From positions 191,015 to 255,014 of the forward strand of contig CAKVHW010000001.1 in assembly GCA_934754495.1 (NCBI GenBank): a DNA stretch of 64,000 nucleotides, in the 5' to 3' direction. Under the pieces are notes generated by a model, which had not been told where the DNA came from, made no database searches, and saw nothing but the letters and a program-made list of their open reading frames with translations. Position 1 is the first letter of the stretch; every line of letters starts with the position of its first letter. Positions 9,847 to 16,883 of this stretch are shown here, in pieces. The translations under genes were made by a program, and so were the position numbers. This DNA is from an uncultured Clostridia bacterium (lineage in GTDB: Bacteria; Bacillota; Clostridia; Christensenellales; UBA1242).

Positions 9847-10049
9847 TATTTATTTCCTCCATTTTTAATAGTTGCGCTTTTATTTGTATTTTTAAGTTTC
9901 AAATTCACATTTTTTATGCTTGTAAGTTTTACTTCATCATTGTCAATAAAGAAAACAACATTATCTCCTTTATTAATTCCTAAAACATCTCTAATTTGTT
10001 TAGGAATAGTGATTTGACATTTATCAGAAAGTTTAGCTTCTTTTATCAT
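9846..10049 (-). CDS. AbrB/MazE-like DNA-binding protein heading the RM operon
   Basis: The 67-residue protein is almost entirely a SpoVT-AbrB swapped-hairpin domain (KCQITIPKQIRDVLGINKGD, residues about 10-29), followed by a short basic tail. Such proteins bind DNA as dimers and serve as transition-state regulators or antitoxins. Here it is the first gene of the hsd operon, coupled to hsdM, with GGAGGAG just upstream. I infer that it autoregulates the operon and so limits restriction expression. A toxin partner of its own is not visible; the divergent Fic gene is the only candidate. Confidence 0.85.
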   Translation of the reverse strand: MIKEAKLSDKCQITIPKQIRDVLGINKGDNVVFFIDNDEVKLTSIKNVNLKLKNTNKSATIKNGGNK

Positions 10050-10176
10050 TTTTACTCCTCCAAAATTCTTTACATTCTTTACTTTTTAAGTATATCAGGA
10101 CTTTATTTCTTTTGCAATTATTTGAAATAAATTAAAGTGATAAAATGAATAATTAATAAAAAATTGTCCTAAACGC

Positions 10177-10213
10177 TTGACTATTCTCCTAATTTTGTGT
10201 ATAATTTAGGAGA
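10177..10213 (+). promoter_or_regulatory. Fic gene promoter with overlapping palindromic operator
   Basis: TTGACT (10177-10182), 17-nt spacer, then TATAAT (10200-10205). A perfect 8-bp inverted repeat, TCTCCTAA (10185-10192) and TTAGGAGA (10206-10213), brackets the -10 box with a 13-nt gap. A dimeric repressor bound there would block RNA polymerase. The AbrB-like protein encoded divergently, or the Fic protein through its C-terminal winged helix, could be the ligand. Confidence 0.8.
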
Positions 10214-10233
10214 AGGTATAAAGGAGTAGGAGA

Positions 10234-11283
10234 ATGAGAACTTTTAATTACACATCACTTAAAAATACAAAGTGGGATAATGAAATAATTGCTTATGTTG
10301 CACAAATTCACGAACACAAAGCAAAACAAGAGTTGTTTTTGAAACAAAAACCACAAGAACTTGAAAAACTTGTTGAAATTGCAAAAGTTCAAAGTACAGA
10401 ATCTTCTAATGAGATTGAGGGGATTAGAACAACTAATACAAGATTAAAGCAACTTGTCAGCGAAAAAACAACGCCAAAGAATAGAGATGAAGAAGAAATT
10501 GCAGGATACAGAGATGTTTTGAATGTTATTCATGAAAGTTTTGAGTATATTCCAATATCTTCAAACTATATTTTACAACTTCACAAAATGATTTATAGTC
10601 ATTCACCAAAAGCGATTGGTGGCAATTTTAAGAATGTTCAAAACTATATAAGTGGAACTGACTCACATGGAAAGACTTATACAATTTTTACACCATTAGC
10701 ACCATTTGAAACACCTATTGCAATTGAAAATATTTGTGAAGAATTTAACAAAGCAATTGCAGAAAACGAAGTTGACCCACTTATTTTAATTCCAATATTT
10801 ATACACGACTTTTTGTGTATTCACCCATTTTTAGATGGTAATGGTAGAATGAGCCGACTTTTAACAACACTATTACTTTACAGATGCGGTTATTTGGTCG
10901 GCAAATATATTTCACTTGAAGCTAAAATTGCTAAAAATAAAAACCTATATTATGATGCACTTGAGCAAGCCCAAAAGGATTGGGAAATTGGCAAAGACAA
11001 TCCTGAGAGTTTTATTAAATATTTACTTGGAACAATTATTTCTGCCTACAGAGATTTTGAAGAAAGAGTTGACATTGTATCGTCAAAAGCCCCAGCAATT
11101 GAAATGGTCAAAAAGGCAATATCTACCATCATTGGAAAATTTACAAAAGCACAAATTGTTGAATTGTGCCCAAGTTTAAGTGTTAAATCTATTGAAAGTT
11201 CACTTAAAAAACTGACAGATGAAAATATAATTGAAAAACATGGTGCAGGTAAAAATACCCACTATACTAAAAAGCAAAATTAA
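10234..11283 (+). CDS. Fic-family AMPylase with N-terminal inhibitory helix and C-terminal winged helix
   Basis: Fic proteins transfer AMP (or related groups) from nucleotides to target proteins. The 349-residue protein has the full catalytic motif HPFLDGNGRMSR (near residues 197-208). Before it lies an inhibitory-helix motif of the [S/T]xxxE[G/N] type (SNEIEG, near residue 58), so it is an autoinhibited class II Fic with its antitoxin element built in. The C-terminus (residues about 285-349) reads as a small winged-helix domain, common in this subgroup. The gene has its own promoter diverging from the hsd operon and its own terminator. It may act as a toxin/defence module or as cargo of the element. 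The target is unknown. Confidence 0.92.
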   Translation: MRTFNYTSLKNTKWDNEIIAYVAQIHEHKAKQELFLKQKPQELEKLVEIAKVQSTESSNEIEGIRTTNTRLKQLVSEKTTPKNRDEEEIAGYRDVLNVIHESFEYIPISSNYILQLHKMIYSHSPKAIGGNFKNVQNYISGTDSHGKTYTIFTPLAPFETPIAIENICEEFNKAIAENEVDPLILIPIFIHDFLCIHPFLDGNGRMSRLLTTLLLYRCGYLVGKYISLEAKIAKNKNLYYDALEQAQKDWEIGKDNPESFIKYLLGTIISAYRDFEERVDIVSSKAPAIEMVKKAISTIIGKFTKAQIVELCPSLSVKSIESSLKKLTDENIIEKHGAGKNTHYTKKQN

Positions 11284-11285
11284 AC

Positions 11286-11316
11286 AAAAAGAGCATATTT
11301 ATTTAATGCTCTTTTT
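11286..11316 (+). terminator. Bidirectional terminator between the convergent Fic and HEPN genes
   Basis: AAAAAGAGCAT and ATGCTCTTTTT form an 11-bp stem with A and T tracts on either side, so it can serve both strands. Confidence 0.88.
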
Positions 11317-11318
11317 AT

Positions 11319-12371
11319 CTATAATTTTTGAAAATTAAATTTTCTATTAGTCTCAATATGTTCAATATTTCTTTTAATTGATGTATGAGACAAATCACTT
11401 TCAATACGGCTTACAGAATAATGTTTACATAAATAGTGATATATTTCATTTAATGTTCTTATTATAACTGTCATATATTTAATAAAATCTTTTTCAGTAA
11501 AGTATTTAAATTCTAATTTGTGAACATTGCCATGACGAATTGAAAATATTTCATCTAGAATACAATATCTGGTTTTATTTAAATTTGTTCTTTTATTAAA
11601 GACATTGTTTAAATTAATTCCAAAACACGAATTGTATGTATCAATTATATTTTTAATATTTTGAAACGAGTAGCCCGCGGCTATTTTTTGATAATTATCA
11701 ATTTCACCTTTGCTATACATGCTTTTAGCAAATTTAGGAATATTAGTTTTACTTTCAATTGAATTAACTTGAGAACTATTTAAACACTTTAAAATATTAA
11801 TAAATGTAGACTTAAAATAAGTTTCGAGAATGCTTACAATGTAAATTGATAAAATATTTGAAGAGAATGATTCTTGGTTAAAAACGGTCATTTCTCCCCA
11901 ATTTTTAATAAGTCCTTTTTGTGTTTCATTTAAAGGTTTTATACAAGCAATAAAAAAAAGCATTTCTTCAAATTTATTGTGAAGGCATTCAAATGAAAAA
12001 TAAAGAGCATTCTCGATACCATAGGTTAGTTTACCTGTTTCAAAAAATTTATTTTTACCTTCGTCAGTATAAAAATCTCTATTATTTAAACTACTTGAAA
12101 TTAATTGTAATGTGTCATTATGCATTTTTAAATCATATGAAGTACATGAAATCCAATTTCTACCGCATAATGAATAATTACCTTTAGATTTCAATAAATA
12201 AAATAATGTTCCTTCCTTATATTTGCATTGGTCATCAATGTATTTATGATATTTGGACAAAATAGACTTATCATTGCTGTCTGTAAATTTCTTAAATCCG
12301 TCATTCAGTAATAATTGTTCAACTGTATTTATTTCCGTTTTTTTAATTTTTATATTGCTATCGTAACCCAT
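11319..12371 (-). CDS. HEPN-motif protein, candidate RNase-type defence or toxin effector
   Basis: The 350-residue soluble protein has no family I can name outright. Its C-terminal third is helical and contains SIRHGNVHK (residues about 275-283), a good match to the R-x4-6-H catalytic motif of HEPN ribonucleases. The Lys/Asn-rich N-terminal half has no recognisable motif. The gene stands alone with GGGAG upstream, inside the element and between Fic and the replication module. HEPN proteins in defence islands usually cut RNA or bind nucleotides, so this is inferred to be an anti-phage or toxin-type effector. No MNT or other antitoxin partner is adjacent. Confidence 0.6.
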   Translation of the reverse strand: MGYDSNIKIKKTEINTVEQLLLNDGFKKFTDSNDKSILSKYHKYIDDQCKYKEGTLFYLLKSKGNYSLCGRNWISCTSYDLKMHNDTLQLISSSLNNRDFYTDEGKNKFFETGKLTYGIENALYFSFECLHNKFEEMLFFIACIKPLNETQKGLIKNWGEMTVFNQESFSSNILSIYIVSILETYFKSTFINILKCLNSSQVNSIESKTNIPKFAKSMYSKGEIDNYQKIAAGYSFQNIKNIIDTYNSCFGINLNNVFNKRTNLNKTRYCILDEIFSIRHGNVHKLEFKYFTEKDFIKYMTVIIRTLNEIYHYLCKHYSVSRIESDLSHTSIKRNIEHIETNRKFNFQKL

Positions 12372-12486
12372 TTTTTAACTCCCAATAATTAATATTATAT
12401 AATCATTTGATACTCATATTATAACACAAAAAAGACTTTCTGTATTATAATTTATGAACTAAATTTTTTAAATTTTGCAACTTTGG

Positions 12487-12544
12487 CGTGTGCTTGTCTT
12501 GATACAAGTCGGTGTCGCTACGCTCCACCGAAGACAAGCACACG
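12487..12544. repeat. 14-bp inverted repeat with structured GC-rich loop
   Basis: CGTGTGCTTGTCTT (12487-12500) pairs perfectly with AAGACAAGCACACG (12531-12544). The 30-nt loop holds a second small stem (GGTG/CACC) and a competing CTTGT/ACAAG pairing. It is far more GC-rich than the flanks and has no T run, so it does not look like a terminator. Candidate replication or transfer origin structure. Confidence 0.7.
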
Positions 12545-12632
12545 AACGCAAAAATAATTAAACAATACAAACTAAATGAACTACAAAAATAGAAAAACAA
12601 CTAAACAAAAGCATATTTCTCTTGAACAAATA

Positions 12633-12700
12633 TTGCCGAGTGAAAAAGAGGTTTGCGTGCGAGGCTTATCGCAAAACCTCTTTTTTTTACCACTCGGCAA
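12633..12700. repeat. 68-nt long hairpin
   Basis: The outer arms TTGCCGAGTG and CACTCGGCAA are perfect complements, and the inner arms AAAAAGAGGTTT-GCG and CGC-AAAACCTCTTTTT continue the stem with one bulge. It lies 90 bp from the previous hairpin in a 690-bp gene-free stretch (12372-13060) upstream of the sigma-like gene. A short open frame crossing it is explained by the palindrome, not by coding. Confidence 0.7.
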
Positions 12701-12909
12701 ATTGTATTGTAATTTGTTTTCAAATTTCAACATTGTTGTTTCAAGACATTTTTCAAATACATAACTATGAGCATTGTTAATGTTCTAGTTATTCCAAAAT
12801 CATTAAAGCATATTTTCCTTACTTAATCTCCTTTACTCGCTTTTGGTGTCTTTTGTAGCATAGTTTTCCCCTAAGTCAAGGGAAATAAATATTGTTTTGT
12901 GTAATTACT

Positions 12910-12938
12910 AGACTAGGTTTTAAACCTGGTCTTTTTTG
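12910..12938 (+). terminator. Leader terminator/attenuator upstream of the sigma-like gene
   Basis: AGACTAGGTTT pairs with AAACCTGGTCT (one wobble), followed by TTTTTT. It lies 120 bp before the next start codon, so it either ends transcription from the hairpin region or attenuates the sigma-like gene. Confidence 0.65.
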
Positions 12939-13060
12939 CTTTTAACACAATATTTCTTTCTTCTTCCTTGACTTCTTGTATTAGGAATTCAAGGGTTAAG
13001 TTTTTAATCCAAACTTTGCTCCAACGCCACTTGCCAAAAGGCGGATAAAGGAGAAAATAT

Positions 13061-13690
13061 ATGAACAGAAGAAAAAATGAAATATTAGAAGATAATGTTG
13101 TAATTAGTTTAGATAACATTGAAAAAATCTCAAAAGTTATTGCACTTTCAAGTCTAAGCAACTTTGAAAAGTATGCTTATTCAAACTCAAAAAGAATAGA
13201 AACATTACACAAGCAATTACAAAAAGATATTTGTCATCGCAGTGAATTAGACCCATATTCAGATGCTTACGATTTAGTTCAAGAAGCGAGTTTGTTTTTA
13301 GTTAAATTTGTAGGTCAAAGACTTGGGGATACTTGCACTTTTATTAAATCTACTGCAAAAGTGCCACAAACAATTTCAATTAGAATGGCTTGTTTCAAAA
13401 CATTGTTTGCATACCTAAGAAAAGAAATGAAAAATGGCAACTCAGAAAACGAAGAACTACTTGAATATATTCCAGCAAAAGATTGTTTTGAAGAAGAAAA
13501 AACAAACTATACAAAAGTGAATAAGATTATTAAGCGTTTAGTAACTAACAAATTAGAAAGTCAGATTCTAGAGTATTACTACAATGGTGTTGAAGTAAAA
13601 CTTATTGCCGAATTTTTAGGAGTAAGTACAGACATTGTTTACAAACGCAAAAGAAAATTTAAAGATAGATATTTAGCATGTTGTATATAA
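13061..13690 (+). CDS. Sigma-70-like regulator of the mobile element
   Basis: This 209-residue protein has a region-2-like helix (DAYDLVQEASLFLVK, about residues 67-81) and a C-terminal region-4-like helix-turn-helix (ESQILEYYYNGVEVKLIAEF onwards). It resembles divergent sigma-factor-like proteins found on Firmicutes mobile elements. It probably switches on element genes, but whether it binds core polymerase cannot be judged from sequence. The ribosome site AAAGGAG is well placed. A terminator follows, so it is transcribed separately from the rep genes. Confidence 0.7.
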   Translation: MNRRKNEILEDNVVISLDNIEKISKVIALSSLSNFEKYAYSNSKRIETLHKQLQKDICHRSELDPYSDAYDLVQEASLFLVKFVGQRLGDTCTFIKSTAKVPQTISIRMACFKTLFAYLRKEMKNGNSENEELLEYIPAKDCFEEEKTNYTKVNKIIKRLVTNKLESQILEYYYNGVEVKLIAEFLGVSTDIVYKRKRKFKDRYLACCI

Positions 13691-13700
13691 CCAAACAAAT

Positions 13701-13728
13701 AGAGTGTGTAAAAAGCATACTCTTTTTT
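13701..13728 (+). terminator. Terminator after the sigma-like gene
   Basis: AGAGTGTG pairs with CATACTCT (one wobble), followed by a six-T run. Confidence 0.75.
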
Positions 13729-14013
13729 GTTAAGAAATATCAAGTAAAGACAAGTTTAGTTTGGGTAAATGTTAAGAAAAGTTGTTTTTTGTATAGGTAA
13801 AGTACAAGTAATGTCATTACATTTTGTGAATAACTTGTGCTAAAGTAAAACTGGAAATAAAAAGACAACGCAAAAATGACAAGACCGAGAGTTAGTTTAT
13901 TGGTTTGCTTTTAGCCAAAATTAATAGACAGTGGTTGCATTTTATGGGCGTAGAAAAGAAAACTTTTTCTATGTCATTTTTAATTCCAAATTTATAAAAA
14001 GGAGTTAAAAATT
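13729..14013. other. Gene-free stretch before the rep module
   Basis: No convincing gene is seen in these 285 bp. It must contain the promoter for the small ORF and rep. It could also hold the nick site for the HUH protein, but I see no motif I can assign. Confidence 0.4.
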
Positions 14014-14148
14014 ATGCAAAAACTAAAAATTGAATTTGAAAACGAGCTGGACTTAACTTTACTAGACAACGAGTTTTTTGTTGCAATGTTAAATCAGATT
14101 ATGCTTTTCAAAAAGTGTGAGGTGCAATATGGACTATCCCAAAACTAA
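14014..14148 (+). CDS. 44-residue protein overlapping rep
   Basis: A strong ribosome site (AAAAGGAG at 13997-14004) precedes an ATG that opens a 44-codon acidic frame beginning MQKLKIEFENELDL. It runs 20 nt past the rep start codon in another frame. The overlap suggests translational coupling, with the small protein either helping Rep or simply acting as a leader that sets Rep dosage. I recognise no family. Confidence 0.6.
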   Translation: MQKLKIEFENELDLTLLDNEFFVAMLNQIMLFKKCEVQYGLSQN

Positions 14149-15010
14149 AGTATATTTTGATGGTAGTCATTTTATTGGAATACCACAAGAAAAACAAATA
14201 TGGAAGAAACGAAAGAATACAAAAGCAAAACAAAAAGATGAATTACAAGAAAAAGTTAAGGAATTGTATAAGAAAGAAACAGGAACAAAGAAAGAAAAAA
14301 CTGAAAAAGTTATTGAAAAATTAACTGAAGAAATTAAAGATGAAGAAAAAGCGAAAGAGATTGTTAAAGCAACTTTAGAAAAAGAAAAAAGGAATAAAAT
14401 TGTTAGACTAACTAGGTTGTATAGAAAGATTGGACTGCAACAATGGACACACTTTTGCACTTTTACCTATAACAGCAACAAACTAACTGAAGAAGTATTT
14501 AGGCAAAAACTACTTACTTGTTTAAGACATCTATCCCATAGAAAAAACTGGAAATATATTGGTGTGTTTGAGCGTAGCCCCAATTTAGAGAGATTACATT
14601 TTCATGGAATATTTGTAATTCCTGAAATGGTTGGCGAGATTATTGAAACAAAAGATTACTCCACTAAAACACATCAAATGCAGATTACTCATCAAAACAC
14701 ATTCTTTTTAGAGAGATTTGGTAGGAACGATTTCAAAGAAATAATCAACAATGTTGGTGTTAATGATGCAGTTAATTACATTATGAAATACATTCGCAAA
14801 ACTGGTGAAAAAGTTATCTGTTCTAAGCACTTACAAACATATTTTGTTACAGATATTTTAGACGATGATGTTGTTTGCAGAATTGGTCAAGAAGATAGAA
14901 AAATTTTACTTTTTGACGACTTCAAATGTTTAGATTTTGAAACTGGCGAAGTTTTAGGACAACCAAATAAAGATAAATCTCTCATAGATAAATTGCCCAA
15001 AGCTTATTGA
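14129..15010 (+). CDS. rep: HUH-endonuclease rolling-circle replication protein
   Basis: HUH Rep proteins nick one DNA strand at an origin and stay attached through a tyrosine, starting rolling-circle replication. The 293-residue protein has an N-terminal Lys/Glu-rich coiled region (about 25-95), motif I (CTFTYN near 109), the metal-binding HUH motif (LHFHG near 156-160), and a tyrosine motif NYIMKYIRK (near 215-223). It resembles the Rep/G2P-type proteins of small Firmicutes elements. The ATG at 14129 is taken because GAGGTG lies 4 nt upstream. It implies that the excised circle replicates or is mobilised as single strands. Confidence 0.85.
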   Translation: MDYPKTKVYFDGSHFIGIPQEKQIWKKRKNTKAKQKDELQEKVKELYKKETGTKKEKTEKVIEKLTEEIKDEEKAKEIVKATLEKEKRNKIVRLTRLYRKIGLQQWTHFCTFTYNSNKLTEEVFRQKLLTCLRHLSHRKNWKYIGVFERSPNLERLHFHGIFVIPEMVGEIIETKDYSTKTHQMQITHQNTFFLERFGRNDFKEIINNVGVNDAVNYIMKYIRKTGEKVICSKHLQTYFVTDILDDDVVCRIGQEDRKILLFDDFKCLDFETGEVLGQPNKDKSLIDKLPKAY

Positions 15011-15157
15011 TTGTCTTTCGGTTACAGAGCATAAACGAAAACTCTTTCTTGTCAAGGGTAAAATGTATTGATTCTCAACCCTTGACAAGAAAATTAAAGC
15101 TTTAAGAATTAAGAAAACAATCCCTTTTCGTTTCTTTTCGCTCTGTCGAAAGACAAA
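15011..15157. repeat. 147-bp nested palindrome between rep and the recombinase
   Basis: The inner stem is perfect: TTTCTTGTCAAGGGT (15045-15059) with ACCCTTGACAAGAAA (15078-15092). The outer arms TTGTCTTTCG...ACAGAGC (15011-15030) match GCTCTGTCGAAAGACAA (15141-15157) with one 3-nt bulge, and AAACGAAAA extends both sides. There is no T run on either strand. The position fits a single-strand or double-strand origin, or a recombinase regulatory site. Confidence 0.75.
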
Positions 15158-15185
15158 AAATAAAACTTAATAAAAGGAGAAAAAC

Positions 15186-16691
15186 ATGAAAACAGCAGTA
15201 ATATATGCAAGATATTCCAGCACTAACCAAACTGAGCAATCCATTGAAGGTCAAGTCCATGTTTGCGAAGATTATGCTAAAAAGCACGATATAATTATTG
15301 TAGATTCATACATAGACCGAGCAATATCTGGAACGACAGACAACAGAGAATCCTTTCAAAAAATGCTTAAAGATAGCAACAATAAAAAAAGGGACTATGT
15401 GTTAGTCTACAAACTAGATAGGTTTGCTAGAAACAAATTTGAGTCTGCAATCCATAGAAAGCATTTGAAAGATAACGGAATAAAACTTTTATCCGCTATG
15501 GAAAACATTCCAGAAACACCTGAAGGAGTATTACTTGAATCTTTACTTGAAGGTATGAACCAATACTTCAGTGAAGAACTTGCTCAAAAAGTTAGTCGTG
15601 GACTTCACGAATCTAGAATGAAAGGACATATAATAGGCTCAGTTCCGTATGGATACACTAAAGAAAACAAAATGTTAAAAGTGAACGAAGAAGAAAAACA
15701 AATTCTAACTAGAATGTTTGAAGATTATGCGAGTGGTAAAACAATTTTGCAAATTTCAAGAGATTTTGAAAAAGAGAATATAACCAACAAAGGTAGTAAA
15801 TTTCTACCACAAAATATACGAAGAATATTACAAAAAGAAGCATACACTGGTATTTGTAGAATCAATAACAAAGTTTATGATAAAATCTATCCACAAATAA
15901 TATCACAAGAACTATTTGAAAAAGTAAAAACAAAGTTAGATGCAAACAAATATGGTTGCCGAAAAGATAACCACGAGATTTTTAGATTAAAAGACAAGAT
16001 ATATTGTGGTAATTGCAATCGCAAAATGTATCCAGTGTCTGCAATATCTTCAAATGGAAGCAGTATCCGCTATTACAAATGTATAACTACCAAAAAGAAA
16101 AAATGTTTAACTGGAATAATAGACAAAAACTTTATTGAAAGTATTATAGATAAATTCTTAATTTCTCAATTTAACATTCCAAAAAACCTAAATGAAATCT
16201 CAGAAAAGATATTTGAAATACACAAAAAAAGAGTTGGAAACAACAACTCTTTTAACTCACTTAAAAATGATTTACAAAAAACCAATACTTCAATTTCCAA
16301 TATTATGTCTGCCATTGAAAAAGGAATACTTACAGATACGACAAAACAAAGACTTGAAGAACTAGAACACCAAAAGAAAGACTTACAAGAAAAACTAATA
16401 ATAGAACAATCTAAACAGCAATTTGAGCTCACAAAAGAAGATATACAAAACTACTTTAGGTTTACAATGAAACAATGCCCTGATAGAGCAATAGAACTAT
16501 TTATTCAAAAAGTAAATGTCTATGAGAACAAAATAGAAATATCCCTAAACTACTCACTTAACACCAACATTCCTAAAACGGAAACCACATCTAAAAAACT
16601 CTTTACGGAAACCTTTACATCAACTCGTAAATTCAAAGGTGGAACAACTAAAACTACCATAAAACCATACGATGTTTATTTGATAATATAA
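15186..16691 (+). CDS. Large serine recombinase (integrase of the element)
   Basis: The 501-residue enzyme cuts and rejoins DNA at attachment sites through a covalent serine link. It has the resolvase domain with the catalytic Ser in YARYSS (Ser11), the active-site arginine region YKLDRFAR, the Recombinase domain (about 160-265), a zinc ribbon with CGNC...C....C (about 277-310), and a C-terminal coiled coil (about 350-420). All are hallmarks of large serine integrases and of TndX/TnpX-type transposon recombinases. AAAAGGAG sets the start. It ends 115 bp from the right junction, the expected place for the integrase that made it. Confidence 0.95.
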   Translation: MKTAVIYARYSSTNQTEQSIEGQVHVCEDYAKKHDIIIVDSYIDRAISGTTDNRESFQKMLKDSNNKKRDYVLVYKLDRFARNKFESAIHRKHLKDNGIKLLSAMENIPETPEGVLLESLLEGMNQYFSEELAQKVSRGLHESRMKGHIIGSVPYGYTKENKMLKVNEEEKQILTRMFEDYASGKTILQISRDFEKENITNKGSKFLPQNIRRILQKEAYTGICRINNKVYDKIYPQIISQELFEKVKTKLDANKYGCRKDNHEIFRLKDKIYCGNCNRKMYPVSAISSNGSSIRYYKCITTKKKKCLTGIIDKNFIESIIDKFLISQFNIPKNLNEISEKIFEIHKKRVGNNNSFNSLKNDLQKTNTSISNIMSAIEKGILTDTTKQRLEELEHQKKDLQEKLIIEQSKQQFELTKEDIQNYFRFTMKQCPDRAIELFIQKVNVYENKIEISLNYSLNTNIPKTETTSKKLFTETFTSTRKFKGGTTKTTIKPYDVYLII

Positions 16692-16747
16692 AAACCAACA
16701 CTTCAAACGAACTGAATATCTAAACGAACAAATAAATCAATAATAGA

Positions 16748-16790
16748 AAAAGAGCATACTCTAGGGAAATACCTAAAATATGCTCTTTAT
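16748..16790 (+). terminator. Terminator after the recombinase (bidirectional)
   Basis: AGAGCATA (16751-16758) pairs with TATGCTCT (16779-16786), with an inner TAGG/CCTA stem and A/T tracts on both sides. Because the host terminator at the junction is split, this hairpin may also stop transcription of the host dehydrogenase gene from the right. Confidence 0.8.
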
Positions 16791-16805
16791 TTCTTAGAAA
16801 ATACT

Positions 16806-16849
16806 GCTAGTTTCAAACAGCATTGACTAAAACATGGTGATTTTTTATT
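16806..16849. other. Right junction (candidate attR) of the 13-kb element
   Basis: The inner arm GCTAGTTTCA (16806-16815), TGAC (16824-16827), and the outer arm ATGGTGATTTTTTATT (16834-16849) mirror the left junction. The outer arm alone cannot fold. Joined to its partner at 3787-3802 it makes a perfect 16-bp stem with A and T tracts, exactly like the other convergent terminators of this genome. Confidence 0.65.
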
Positions 16850-16883
16850 GCTATTTTTATTAAACAAACAGTTTTTAATAAGT

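Larger units (their letters stand above)
3811..16827. mobile_element. Integrated mobilisable-type element carrying type I RM, Fic and HEPN genes
   Basis: The segment runs between the two junction sites and carries everything foreign-looking in this part of the window. It holds a type I restriction-modification operon with an AbrB-like gene, a Fic protein, a HEPN-motif protein, hairpin-rich DNA, a sigma-like protein, an HUH replication protein, a large palindrome and a large serine recombinase lying next to the right end. Large serine recombinases normally sit beside one attachment site of the element they move, as here. No relaxase/T4SS or phage structural genes are seen. It is therefore either an integrative mobilisable element or a replicating circular element that integrates. 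Borders are inferred from the repeats. Confidence 0.75.

Noticed and set aside
12576..12764. A 62-codon open frame in the hairpin region
   Set aside because: It runs straight through a 68-nt palindrome, has no ribosome site, and its sequence is a by-product of the repeat.
14129..15010. The HUH protein as a conjugative relaxase
   Set aside because: It lacks the length and the triple-His relaxase motif spacing, and no coupling protein or secretion genes are present. A replication-type Rep fits better.
3787..16849. The long inverted ends as terminal inverted repeats of a transposon
   Set aside because: There is no DDE transposase, no target duplication is evident, and the outer arms look like a split terminator. 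The large serine recombinase at the right end explains the ends better.
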